Shown piece by piece: positions 1 to 7,974 of a stretch of 28,292 nucleotides of DNA. The stretch is from JBBDSJ01 sp040905025 (GTDB lineage Bacteria > Pseudomonadota > Gammaproteobacteria > Methylohalomonadales > Methylohalomonadaceae). The stretch covers positions 1 through 28,292 of the forward strand of contig JBBDSJ010000087.1 in assembly GCA_040905025.1 (NCBI GenBank). The letters are read 5' to 3'. Each line of letters begins with the position of its first letter. Within the stretch, counting starts at the first letter, position 1. Below the pieces are notes generated by a model that was given only the letters and a program-made list of their open reading frames with translations, ran no database searches and was not told the origin of the DNA. The translations under genes and the position numbers were made by a program.

Positions 1-7
1 GAATCAT

Positions 8-106
8 CCGCACAGGAGGTGCGGCGTGAAAACGCAGTTTTCACGAAGCCCAACAAAAATCACATTTTTGTTGGGCGCAACAGCTTGAGGGCAGGAGCCC
101 GAAAGC
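8..106. repeat. Array of successive hairpins upstream of tRNA-Lys
   Basis: Several inverted repeats follow one another almost without spacing. CCGCAC at 8-13 pairs with GTGCGG at 19-24. GTGAAAAC at 26-33 pairs with GTTTTCAC at 37-44. A perfect 13-bp stem has arms 48-60 and 64-76 around a 3-nt loop. GGGC at 89-92 pairs with GCCC at 97-100, nested inside GCTT 83-86 with AAGC 103-106. No gene is visible here. The array may begin before the window. Its style matches the array at 9666-9813. The function is unknown; it could be a processed spacer, a repeat element or a DNA cruciform region. Confidence 0.7.
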
Positions 107-116
107 GGCATGTAAC

Positions 117-192
117 GGGTCGTTAGCTCAGTTGGTAGAGCACTGGACTTTTAATCCATTGGTCGAAGGTTCGAATCCTTCACGACCCACCA
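117..192 (+). tRNA. tRNA-Lys, anticodon TTT
   Basis: The 76-nt sequence folds as a standard tRNA. The acceptor strand GGGTCGT at 117-123 pairs with ACGACCC at 182-188, followed by discriminator A and an encoded CCA at 190-192. The D arm holds AGCTCAGTTGGTAGAGC. The anticodon loop is CTTTTAA, giving anticodon TTT (lysine). The T loop contains the canonical TTCGAAT. The 3' end lies only 4 nt from the stop codon of the convergent DUF3775 gene. No clear promoter is seen just upstream, where hairpins fill the space. Confidence 0.98.
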
Positions 193-196
193 TTTC

Positions 197-583
197 TTAC
201 TCATTACACTGATAGCCCATTTCCTGTAACGCTTCCTGTAAGTAATCAGCGACCAGTGGCGAGCCAAGTAAGTATTCTGCGGTACGGCTGTTCCAGCTGT
301 CATAAGCCTGCTTGATAGCATCCTGCCATTCATCAATGGCAAAGTCGCCGCGTCCCATCCACATCAGTGCAACCAGTTCGACCTGATGCGACGGTTCCAG
401 ATCGTCAATTAAATATTTGAGTTCCTGATATGTGCTGTCGTCAGCATGATCGGCCAGTACCTGCATGGCCCAGTCGTCGTCGTAGTCATCGCCAGCATGA
501 GGAATTGAAACACCTTCCTGACCATGGAATTCATGACATTTCTCAATAATGGCGCAGACGATGTCCGGATTCAGGTTGAGCAT
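197..583 (-). CDS. DUF3775 family protein
   Basis: This is a 128-residue acidic cytoplasmic protein with no signal peptide or membrane segment. I recognise it as the uncharacterised DUF3775 family from its middle and end: a DDDWAMQVLADHADD stretch, a LVALMWMGRGDF core at about residues 70-81, and a TAEYLLGSPLVADYLQEAL tail. Family members are usually 120-140 residues, so it looks complete. No biochemical role is established for the family and I do not propose one. The gene is convergent with tRNA-Lys and separated from the upstream lipoprotein gene by a structured noncoding stretch, so it is probably transcribed on its own. Confidence 0.85.
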   Translation of the reverse strand: MLNLNPDIVCAIIEKCHEFHGQEGVSIPHAGDDYDDDWAMQVLADHADDSTYQELKYLIDDLEPSHQVELVALMWMGRGDFAIDEWQDAIKQAYDSWNSRTAEYLLGSPLVADYLQEALQEMGYQCNE

Positions 584-610
584 GGTTGACGACTCGTTTC
601 AGTAGAAGCG

Positions 611-739
611 GTCTCAAAATTACTGCATTTGCCGATACGGTGTTGAAAGTGGGCTCAAAATGCTCATGTATTATTTATACACTCCGCTTTTTCGTCCCCT
701 TTCGCCTGGTCTCGGCTGTATTCGTGACATTTTGAGTCC
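611..739. other. Structured noncoding element (candidate ncRNA or repeat)
   Basis: This intergenic stretch has clear internal symmetry but no convincing ORF. CTCAAAAT occurs twice, at 613-620 and 654-661, and its complement ATTTTGAG is at 729-736, so either copy could close the structure. The longer match pairs 651-662 with 728-739 over 12 bp with one G-T wobble. Inside it, TGTAT at 667-671 pairs with ATACA at 677-681, followed by the motif CTCCGCTTTTTCG. From memory, similar CTCAAAATG...CTCCGCTTTTTCG...TTTTGAG blocks occur in intergenic DNA of other gammaproteobacteria with a different small stem; I cannot verify this here. Strand is undetermined. Confidence 0.5.
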
Positions 740-810
740 ACTTCCAGTTAACCCCTCTAATAACAAAGATAGCAGCTTTTTGTGCGGACGTGATTTTTGT
801 TGGCGGGATG

Positions 811-1545
811 TTACAGACGGCGGAATTCGTTTAATTCGAGTTGGTAGGAGCCGCGGTTGAGAACCTGGCTGGTGGTGGTCTCGACGCGCTCTGACTTGAC
901 AAGCCCAACGTCGGGGGCATACCAGTCAGTCGTTTCAACTGAAATGGTCGTGCGGCCAAGATGACCGCCGACATCAATACTGACCTGGCCACTACCATCA
1001 ATACGCAGGCAATCACTGAAGTCACCGGCAGCTACACGCACGTTTTCTTCAAGACTGGTAATTTCATAGCGCATATTAATGGGCCTGCTGAGCTGATAAA
1101 GGGTATCAAACGGCGGCCCGCTCATTTCCAGTACGGCAGTTTCCGAACGCATGGTCCAGGTCGTACCGACCTCAAGTGGAAAACGTAACACATATTGATT
1201 CGGTGCAATGGCTTCACTGAGTTCAGTGCCGATTTCATCATCACTGGTTTCTTCTATGCCGCCGATACGCAAGACGCCATCATCATCGGCGCGATAATAA
1301 TAGGTGTAACCGGATACGCTATGGCGCGGATAAACCGTTTCACCATCGACCTTGATTGGATCAGCATTGGCGATAATACGTTTGTTCGCACGTGTCTCAT
1401 CCATCGTGGTCACCGTTTCAACATATTCCCACCAGTAGCCGGACTCCAGCGGGAAATAACTGCTGCCCGGATCGCCACAGGCATTAAGTGTCAGTAAAAC
1501 GGTTGCCATCGTAGCGCATGCGAACCGGCGTAAATAATTTTTCAT
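811..1545 (-). CDS. Putative lipoprotein, function unknown
   Basis: The protein is 244 residues from the ATG at 1545. It starts MKNYLRRFACATMATVLLTLNAC, a lipoprotein signal with the lipid-modified cysteine at residue 23. The next residues, Gly and Asp at 24-25, do not give a +2 Asp inner-membrane retention signal, so outer membrane anchoring is likely. The rest is soluble, rich in Thr, Val and Tyr, and looks beta-structured; I do not recognise a family. A longer ORF starting at 1617 exists but lies entirely inside the upstream gene. The chosen start overlaps the CPBP gene stop by one base (TAATG), which indicates translational coupling with that membrane protease. Confidence 0.75.
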   Translation of the reverse strand: MKNYLRRFACATMATVLLTLNACGDPGSSYFPLESGYWWEYVETVTTMDETRANKRIIANADPIKVDGETVYPRHSVSGYTYYYRADDDGVLRIGGIEETSDDEIGTELSEAIAPNQYVLRFPLEVGTTWTMRSETAVLEMSGPPFDTLYQLSRPINMRYEITSLEENVRVAAGDFSDCLRIDGSGQVSIDVGGHLGRTTISVETTDWYAPDVGLVKSERVETTTSQVLNRGSYQLELNEFRRL

Positions 1546-2435
1546 TATGGTCGTTTCTTGATATGCAGCCACCAGAATACTGCAACCAGCAATAATAACC
1601 AGAAGGCAGATAACCAACCCAGTCGTGGACTTGCCGAGTTGACCATAAAATCAAACGGACTATCCGCGGCCGGCACCATGATGTACTTGTCCAGCTTGAT
1701 CATCATGATAATACCGGCATGTACAGCTATCGCGCTCAGGATATGTCCATCACGCCGGCGCAGCAGACACAGCAACACGCCGAGAAAAAACAGGGTTAAA
1801 AAATAATCCAGGATCGCAATATCCGTCAGCCGCACGAGTGCTTCGGGGAACAGTTGCACGCCTGTGAGCCAGCCAGTATCCCCGGCCGGTTCCGGATAAC
1901 TGATAAAATGTACGGCGGCAAACAACAGGCTGCTGAGTAATGTTGCCCAGATGGCGCTGGTGCGTGCCTGCAGTGCACTGAATAGTGCGCCGCGAAACAG
2001 CAGCTCTTCTATCAGGCTGACAAACAGCCCGGTGAACAAACCCTTGATGAGGACAAGCAGCACACTGCCCGGCGTGAACCCGCGGCTAACATCGATCACC
2101 TGAATGCCGAGCAGGCCAAGCGTTATTGATAACACCAGCAAAATGACACTGCCCTGCAGCAGGCCAATGCCGAGTATGCGAATAATGGTGCGCAGCGGTT
2201 GTGTCGAAGCCGGCAAGCCGAAACCAAGCGCACTGGCCGTAAAAGGCAGTGTAAAGCGGACATAGGCCAGACTGGCAAGCAGGCCGCAGACAAGGCTCAG
2301 GCGTTCGGCCAGGCTGCTGAACCTGATGTCCGGTAACAGCAGGCTGGCAGGGTATGCGAGCAATGCGCCAAGCAGCAGGGCACTGACAACTACAGCAAGA
2401 AATATCAGAATTTGCGGGATGAGCGAACGATACAT
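1545..2435 (-). CDS. CPBP family intramembrane metalloprotease (Abi/CAAX type)
   Basis: This 296-residue integral membrane protein has about eight hydrophobic segments. It contains the family's conserved motifs: EELLFR (glutamates 143-144) in SLIEELLFRGALF, then FAAVHF about 25 residues later, and a later histidine in AVHAGIIM. In CPBP proteins the glutamates and histidines line a metal-dependent proteolytic site in the membrane. Substrates are generally unknown; the eukaryotic relative Rce1 cleaves prenylated CAAX proteins. No strong Shine-Dalgarno is seen before the ATG at 2435. The gene overlaps the start of the downstream lipoprotein gene by one base, so the two products are probably made together. 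Cleavage or maturation of that lipoprotein by the protease would be speculation. Confidence 0.88.
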   Translation of the reverse strand: MYRSLIPQILIFLAVVVSALLLGALLAYPASLLLPDIRFSSLAERLSLVCGLLASLAYVRFTLPFTASALGFGLPASTQPLRTIIRILGIGLLQGSVILLVLSITLGLLGIQVIDVSRGFTPGSVLLVLIKGLFTGLFVSLIEELLFRGALFSALQARTSAIWATLLSSLLFAAVHFISYPEPAGDTGWLTGVQLFPEALVRLTDIAILDYFLTLFFLGVLLCLLRRRDGHILSAIAVHAGIIMMIKLDKYIMVPAADSPFDFMVNSASPRLGWLSAFWLLLLVAVFWWLHIKKRP

Positions 2436-2453
2436 GCGCTTGACTTAAAAACC

Positions 2454-2519
2454 CTGGCTGCTGTGGAAAGGAAATAAACTGCCCCGATTCATGGCTGCAG
2501 TTTATCGGATTCCAGCCAG
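2454..2519. repeat. Nested inverted repeat between bepA and CPBP genes
   Basis: An outer inverted repeat, CTGGCTG at 2454-2460 with CAGCCAG at 2513-2519, encloses an inner perfect 9-bp repeat, ATAAACTGC at 2474-2482 with GCAGTTTAT at 2497-2505. There is no T-run on either side, so it is not a canonical intrinsic terminator. It may stabilise or attenuate a transcript running from the BepA-like gene into the CPBP gene. Confidence 0.45.
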
Positions 2520-2549
2520 AACATCGTGTATTGCGACGGGTGTGAAGAT

Positions 2550-4007
2550 CTAGAACAATAACTCGCGTTCAAGTGCCAGTTCATTTTCAAAATGCTTGAT
2601 ACGGGCACTGATGCGCTGCTGTTGATAATAATTAATACCCGGCTGGCGTTCAGTATACTTGAGCCGCTCAATGGCCAGGCTGGTGTCACCCAGCAGAAAA
2701 AATTGCTCAGCCCGCGCAATCCCGGACTCGGCTTCATTACCGGCCTGTGCTTCAGCCTGACTCAACAGTTCATAGTACTGATGATCGGTGGTATTGGTAC
2801 GGCCATAGTCGCGCAACAATGTCCGCGCTTCAGTACCGCGCTTCATTGCGAGTAATGTTCTGGCATGGGCCAGCACCAGTGGCCGGTAATATGGATACAG
2901 CTTATGCATGCGCTCATAAATATCTACTGACCGGTCATAATTGCGCTGCGCATTCTCGAGCTCTGCCGCCAGTAACATGAAGGCAGCTTTCTCATTATCC
3001 TGTTCCAGCAGCTTGTCGACATGCAAACGTGCTTCGCTGAATTCGCCCGCCCTGATTAAGGCAATGGTCAGGCCATAACGTGTTGCCGTGATTTGGTCCG
3101 GTTTTGCATTCTGCATTTTCTCCCGGAACAGCTTCAGTGCATCGGCCTCGCTTTTCTGGCCCGTCGCCATCAGCTTCATGCGGATAAGTTCATAAGACCC
3201 GGTGTTTTTGACTTCAATATCGGGATAGTTTTCAGCACGCGAGCGGGCATCAGCAATACGATTGCTGGTAAGCGGATGCGTGCGCAGGTATTCAGGCGCG
3301 TTGCCGGCGTAGTAGCGTGATGTGCGATGCAGACGTTCAAAAAAATCCGCCATCCCGCGCGGACTGAAGCCGGAACGGGCAAGAATCTGCATGCCAATGC
3401 GGTCTGCTTCTTCTTCATTCGCGCGCGTGAAGTTGATGCCGTACTGTGCCTGACCGGCAGCTACCGCTGTCATCGCTGCCTGGCCGGCCTGCGGATTGAC
3501 AATAGTCAGCGCGACCGCGCCGATAAGTGCCGCCAGCATGGGCAGGGCGAGTTGTTGCTGACGTTCGAACATGCGTGCCAGATGGCGTTGTGTGACATGC
3601 GCAATTTCATGTGCGACCACGCCGGCAATTTCGCTTTCACTTTCGGAGTTCAGGATAATGCCGGTATTGATACCGATAACGCCGCCGGGTGCGGCGAATG
3701 CGTTCACCATCGGGTCATCAACCATGAAAAATGTGTAGTTCTGGGCATTGTTGTCACTGTTGGCTGCCAGCCGGTAGCCAAGCGAATGGATGTAGGATTG
3801 GACTTCCGGATCCATGACGATATTGGCATGCTCACGAACGTTGCGTAAAAACAGCTGGCCGATGCGCCGTTCCATCTCCGGTGAAATGACCGAGCCGGAG
3901 GAATCACCCAGATCCGGCAAATCCTGTTGCCGGACGTCGGCGTGCACGGGCGCCGGGCTGAGCAGCAAGCTCAGCGCCAGAGTCAGCAGGATGTTGGAGA
4001 ATTTCAT
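2550..4007 (-). CDS. bepA: Periplasmic M48 metalloprotease with TPR domain, BepA-like
   Basis: The 485-residue product starts at the ATG at 4007. The first 23 residues (MKFSNILLTLALSLLLSP...VHA) are a Sec signal peptide. The M48 peptidase domain carries the zinc motif HEIAH (His133, Glu134, His137) and the downstream glutamate in EEEADRIG. The C-terminal half, from about residue 310, is helical and tetratricopeptide-like (repeated A..L.....Y..A.. patterns). In E. coli, BepA (YfgC) is a chaperone and protease for outer membrane proteins such as LptD at the BAM complex. An ORF extension to 4112 adds 35 residues before the signal peptide and is rejected. It is divergent from the phosphofructokinase gene and upstream of the CPBP gene. 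Confidence 0.92.
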   Translation of the reverse strand: MKFSNILLTLALSLLLSPAPVHADVRQQDLPDLGDSSGSVISPEMERRIGQLFLRNVREHANIVMDPEVQSYIHSLGYRLAANSDNNAQNYTFFMVDDPMVNAFAAPGGVIGINTGIILNSESESEIAGVVAHEIAHVTQRHLARMFERQQQLALPMLAALIGAVALTIVNPQAGQAAMTAVAAGQAQYGINFTRANEEEADRIGMQILARSGFSPRGMADFFERLHRTSRYYAGNAPEYLRTHPLTSNRIADARSRAENYPDIEVKNTGSYELIRMKLMATGQKSEADALKLFREKMQNAKPDQITATRYGLTIALIRAGEFSEARLHVDKLLEQDNEKAAFMLLAAELENAQRNYDRSVDIYERMHKLYPYYRPLVLAHARTLLAMKRGTEARTLLRDYGRTNTTDHQYYELLSQAEAQAGNEAESGIARAEQFFLLGDTSLAIERLKYTERQPGINYYQQQRISARIKHFENELALERELLF

Positions 4008-4190
4008 GGCAGCCGGGGTTAGATGACAGCAAGTATCTTTTAGTTTAGTTGCGATTTGTTGGTTTTGTGACAGCTTCTCTCGTGATTCGTTCTTTGATGC
4101 AGGGCTGAGCATGTCGTTACAGACGCATTGTTTTTATCAGTCCCACCAACAATAATAGGCGCATTCAATTCATCACTCAAAGTCCAGACC

Positions 4191-5456
4191 ATGCCCAAAG
4201 CCCGTAACGCCTTTTATGCCCAGTCCGGCGGCGTGACCGCCGTCATCAATGCCAGCGCCTGCGGTGTCATCGAAACTGCGCGCCAGCACAAGGATAAAAT
4301 CGGCAAGGTATATGCCGGCCGCAATGGCATTATCGGTGCATTGACCGAAGATCTGATTGATACCAGCGCGGAATCGAAACAGGCTATCGCTGCTTTGCGG
4401 CATACGCCCGGCGGCGTGTTCGGTTCCTGCCGTTACAAGTTGCGCAAACTTGAGGACGATGCCAGCCAGTATGAGCGCCTGATTGAAGTATTCAAGGCGC
4501 ATGATATCGGCTACTTCTTTTATAACGGGGGTGGTGACTCCGCTGATACCTGTCACAAGGTTTCACAACTGGCGGAAAAACTTGGCTACCCACTGCAGAC
4601 AGTACATATCCCGAAAACAGTCGACAACGATTTGCCGCTGACCGACAGCTGCCCCGGCTTCGGTTCCGTGGCGAAATATGTGGCGGTATCGGTGCGCGAG
4701 GCAGCGCTGGATGTGATGTCGATGGCGAAAACGTCGACCAAGGTGTTCATTATGGAAGTCATGGGTCGGCATGCCGGCTGGATCGCAGCCGCCGGCGGAC
4801 TGGCCGGCGAAACCGCGGCTGAACCGCCGCACGTGATTTTGTTTCCGGAAGTTGCATTTGATCGGCAGAAATTTCTCGCCCGGGTCGATCAGGCGGTCAA
4901 GCGTTATGGCTATTGTGTCGTGGTCGTGTCGGAAGGTGTGCGCGGGCCGGATGGCCGTTTTCTGGCCGAGGCCGGCAGCAAGGATGCCTTTGGCCATGCC
5001 CAGCTGGGCGGCGTCGGGCCGTTTATCGCGCAACTGATCAAAGACGAGCTTGGCCACAAATACCACTGGGCCGTGGCCGATTATCTGCAGCGCTCGGCCC
5101 GGCATATCGCCTCGAAGGTTGATGCCGAGCAAGCCTACGCGGTCGGCCGGGCGGCAGTAAAATTTGCGCTCAAGGGGCAAACCGCCGTGATGGTCAGCAT
5201 TGAGCGGACCTCGGACAAGCCGTACCGCTGGAAACTTGGCAGCGTGGCGTTAAGCGATGTCGCAAATCGCGAGCACAAGTTGCCGAAAAATTACATTAGC
5301 AAGGACGGCTTCGGTATCACCGCAGCGGCGCGCAAATACCTGGCGCCACTCATCCAGGGCGAGGACTATCCGCCCTACAAGCACGGTTTGCCGGACTACG
5401 TCACGCTGAAAAACAAGCCGGTGCCGAAAAAACTCAAGCAAAAATTCGCTATTTAG
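4191..5456 (+). CDS. pfp: Pyrophosphate-dependent 6-phosphofructokinase
   Basis: This 421-residue cytoplasmic enzyme reversibly phosphorylates fructose 6-phosphate with PPi instead of ATP. The start MPKARNAFYAQSGGVTAVIN at 4191 matches the family's N-terminal phosphate-binding segment; the 21 upstream residues of the open frame look like leader. PPi use is read from two positions: Asp116 in GGGDS, where ATP enzymes have Gly, and Lys142 in IPKTVDNDL, where E. coli PfkA has Gly. Asp145 is the catalytic base by family analogy, and MEVMGRHAGW binds the sugar phosphate. The next gene on the same strand is a proton-pumping pyrophosphatase. In methanotrophs and some autotrophs these two are neighbours, and the enzyme may also act on sedoheptulose phosphates; that substrate range is inference here. 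Confidence 0.93.
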   Translation: MPKARNAFYAQSGGVTAVINASACGVIETARQHKDKIGKVYAGRNGIIGALTEDLIDTSAESKQAIAALRHTPGGVFGSCRYKLRKLEDDASQYERLIEVFKAHDIGYFFYNGGGDSADTCHKVSQLAEKLGYPLQTVHIPKTVDNDLPLTDSCPGFGSVAKYVAVSVREAALDVMSMAKTSTKVFIMEVMGRHAGWIAAAGGLAGETAAEPPHVILFPEVAFDRQKFLARVDQAVKRYGYCVVVVSEGVRGPDGRFLAEAGSKDAFGHAQLGGVGPFIAQLIKDELGHKYHWAVADYLQRSARHIASKVDAEQAYAVGRAAVKFALKGQTAVMVSIERTSDKPYRWKLGSVALSDVANREHKLPKNYISKDGFGITAAARKYLAPLIQGEDYPPYKHGLPDYVTLKNKPVPKKLKQKFAI

Positions 5457-5770
5457 CTGATAGCCGATAGTCGCTGCATTTATGCTGCAACTGCACATGG
5501 ATATGTTGAGCCTTGATGCCGTATGCTGCAGCTGTAAAACTGGCATCTGTGGATTAACCATCTATGCTTGGATGTTGGTTGCATATCAGAACCGCTGTTA
5601 TAAAAGTTCAATATATGCAATTTGCCAATGCTGGCCGGAAATATCAGCGCCAGCCTGCAACATGCTGTCCGCACAAAAAAACAAGAAAGTATGCCTGAGG
5701 GATCTCTGCCTAAACCGCGTTCAGGTTTATTCAGGGCTTGAAAAAAAACAAACTCACGGGAGTGTCTGTC
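5457..5770 (+). other. Intergenic gap between pfp and hppA
   Basis: About 310 bp without a credible gene. I see no intrinsic terminator after pfp and no clear sigma70 promoter, only short imperfect hairpins. The 98-residue frame at 5482-5778 has a cysteine-rich, low-quality composition and no ribosome binding site. The region ends with the hppA Shine-Dalgarno GGGAG at 5758-5762. Read-through from pfp into hppA is possible but not shown. Confidence 0.5.
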
Positions 5771-7816
5771 ATGTCTAGTGCTTCAATGGCATTAAGCTTT
5801 GCCATCATTTGCAGTTTGCTTGCGATTGCCTATGGCGTCTGGTCGGTTAAATGGATTCTGAAATTGCCGGATGGCAATGATCGTATGCGCGAAATAGCCC
5901 TGGCTATTCAACAGGGTGCTGCGGCCTATCTGAACCGGCAATATTTTACGATTTCAGTTGTTGGTGTCGTGTTGCTGGTGTTGTTGTGGATCGTACTGGG
6001 CTGGGCGACAGCCATCGGTTTTCTGATCGGCGCCGTGTTCTCCGGGCTGGCCGGTTATATCGGTATGAATATTTCGGTACGGGCCAATGTGCGTACTGCC
6101 GAAGCTGCAAACAACGGTCTTAATGCCGCCATGCAGGTGGCTTTTCGTGGTGGCGCGATCACCGGCATGCTGGTGGTTGGTCTCGGTTTGCTCGGTGTTG
6201 CCGGCTATTACGCGATTGTCTTGCCGATCATCGGTGAAGAAGATGCACTGCATGCGCTTATCGGTCTGGCGTTTGGTGGCTCACTGATATCAATTTTTGC
6301 ACGTTTGGGTGGCGGTATTTTTACCAAGGGTGCGGATGTGGGTGCGGATCTGGTGGGCAAGGTCGAGGCCGGGATCCCGGAAGATGATCCACGCAATCCG
6401 GCGGTGATTGCCGATAACGTCGGTGACAATGTCGGTGACTGCGCCGGTATGGCGGCGGATCTGTTCGAGACGTATGCCGTGACCGTGATCGCGACCATGC
6501 TGCTTGGTTTTCTGATGCGTCCCGAAGTCGGCGCGAACGGCGTATTGCTGCCGCTGGCACTTGGTGGCGCGTCGATTATTGCCAGTATCGTCGGTACGTT
6601 TTTCGTCAAGGTGAAATCCGGCAGCAAGATTATGAACGCCCTTTATAGAGGAGTGATCGTTTCCGGTGTACTGGCGGCGATTTTGTTTTATCCGTTAACA
6701 CATATGCTGATGGGGGATTCCAGTCTGGGCGCTGGCAACCTGTTTTATGCTGCGTTGATTGGACTGGCATTGACCGCCGCGATGGTCGTGATCACGGAAT
6801 ACTATACGGCGACCGAGTTTAGTCCGGTGCAACACATCGCCTCGGCCTCGCAGACCGGCCATGCCACCAACATGATCGCCGGTCTCGGTATCTCGATGAA
6901 ATCAACGGCGGCACCGGTGATTGCGGTGTGTCTGTCGATTTATGGCGCGCATGAGCTGGCCGGTTTGTATGGTATTGCGATTGCAGCCACAGCCATGTTG
7001 TCAATGACCGGCATGATCGTGGCACTGGATGCTTATGGGCCGATTACCGATAACGCCGGTGGTATCGCCGAGATGGCTGGTCTGGATTCGAAGATCCGCG
7101 ATATTACCGATCCACTGGATGCTGTCGGCAATACGACCAAGGCTGTTACCAAGGGTTATGCCATCGGTTCGGCCGGTCTTGCAGCGTTGGTATTGTTTGC
7201 TGATTACACTCACAACCTCGCAGCCAAGGGCAAACTGGTTGAATTCAGCCTGTCGGATCCGGCGGTGATTATCGGTTTGTTTATCGGTGGTCTGGTACCC
7301 TATCTGTTCGGCGCAATGGCGATGGAAGCGGTCGGTCGTGCTGCCGGTGCGGTGGTCAACGAAGTCCGGCGGCAGTTCCGGGATATCAAGGGCATCATGG
7401 ATGGCTCCGGCAAACCGGACTATTCGCGGGCGGTGGATCTGTTAACAAAAGCCGCTATCAAGGAAATGATCATTCCGTCCATGCTGCCGATTCTGGTGCC
7501 GATAGTTCTGGTCGTTGTGATGAATTTCCTGATGGGTGATGGTGCCGGGACGAAGGCACTCGGCGGTCTGCTGATCGGTACGATTGTGACCGGCCTGTTT
7601 GTTGCAATCTCGATGACTACCGGTGGCGGTGCCTGGGATAATGCCAAAAAGTATATTGAAGATGGTAATTTTGGCGGCAAGGGATCAGAAGCGCACAAGG
7701 CCGCGGTGACCGGTGATACGGTCGGCGATCCATACAAGGATACGGCCGGGCCGGCGATTAATCCGTTGATCAAGATCATGAACATCGTCGCGCTGTTGCT
7801 GGTACCGTTGTTGTAA
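5771..7816 (+). CDS. hppA: K+-independent proton-pumping membrane pyrophosphatase
   Basis: The protein has 681 residues and about 16 membrane helices. It hydrolyses PPi and pumps protons out of the cytoplasm. The substrate-binding core DVGADLVGKVEAGIPEDDPRNPAVIADNVGDNVGD is present and starts at Asp189, and the C-terminal DTVGDPYKDTAGPAINP motif is intact. GNTTK places lysine at residue 457; members with this lysine are potassium-independent, while alanine marks the K+-dependent class. The ATG at 5771 has GGGAG 8 nt upstream. An alternative TTG at 5738 would add 11 residues (reading KKNKLTGVSV) and is less likely. With pfp upstream it can recover the energy of PPi as proton motive force, or run in reverse to supply PPi. 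Confidence 0.96.
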   Translation: MSSASMALSFAIICSLLAIAYGVWSVKWILKLPDGNDRMREIALAIQQGAAAYLNRQYFTISVVGVVLLVLLWIVLGWATAIGFLIGAVFSGLAGYIGMNISVRANVRTAEAANNGLNAAMQVAFRGGAITGMLVVGLGLLGVAGYYAIVLPIIGEEDALHALIGLAFGGSLISIFARLGGGIFTKGADVGADLVGKVEAGIPEDDPRNPAVIADNVGDNVGDCAGMAADLFETYAVTVIATMLLGFLMRPEVGANGVLLPLALGGASIIASIVGTFFVKVKSGSKIMNALYRGVIVSGVLAAILFYPLTHMLMGDSSLGAGNLFYAALIGLALTAAMVVITEYYTATEFSPVQHIASASQTGHATNMIAGLGISMKSTAAPVIAVCLSIYGAHELAGLYGIAIAATAMLSMTGMIVALDAYGPITDNAGGIAEMAGLDSKIRDITDPLDAVGNTTKAVTKGYAIGSAGLAALVLFADYTHNLAAKGKLVEFSLSDPAVIIGLFIGGLVPYLFGAMAMEAVGRAAGAVVNEVRRQFRDIKGIMDGSGKPDYSRAVDLLTKAAIKEMIIPSMLPILVPIVLVVVMNFLMGDGAGTKALGGLLIGTIVTGLFVAISMTTGGGAWDNAKKYIEDGNFGGKGSEAHKAAVTGDTVGDPYKDTAGPAINPLIKIMNIVALLLVPLL

Positions 7817-7821
7817 TGATG

Positions 7822-7850
7822 TCAGCCTGCCGGTAATACCGGCAGGCTGA
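7822..7850 (+). terminator. Hairpin directly after hppA
   Basis: A perfect 13-bp stem (7822-7834 with 7838-7850, loop AAT) lies 6 nt after the hppA stop codon. It lacks a T-run, so it probably protects the mRNA 3' end or backs up the terminator that follows. Confidence 0.6.
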
Positions 7851-7862
7851 TGCGGGTCAAGC

Positions 7863-7898
7863 GCCGTGGCTGTCTTTCCGGACAGCCACGGCTTTTTT
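7863..7898 (+). terminator. Rho-independent terminator of hppA
   Basis: A perfect 12-bp GC-rich stem (7863-7874 with 7881-7892) is followed at once by six T. This is a textbook intrinsic terminator and closes the pfp-hppA region. Confidence 0.93.
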
Positions 7899-7974
7899 AT
7901 TTGTATGTTGTAACTGTTGCCGACGATATAATGTCACTCATATCAACTTCTGCCTTGAACGGACTGACTAATTT

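Noticed and set aside
660..860. 66-residue ORF on the plus strand
   Set aside because: It coincides with the structured noncoding element and runs antisense into the lipoprotein gene; its composition is not protein-like.
4008..4112. 35-residue N-terminal extension of the BepA-like protease
   Set aside because: It would place polar residues before a clear signal peptide that starts at the ATG at 4007.
5738..5770. Upstream TTG start for hppA
   Set aside because: It would add 11 charged or polar residues, uses a rare start codon and lacks a ribosome binding site, while the ATG at 5771 has GGGAG at good spacing.
5482..5778. 98-residue ORF between pfp and hppA
   Set aside because: Cysteine-rich unordered composition, no ribosome binding site, and it overlaps the hppA start region.
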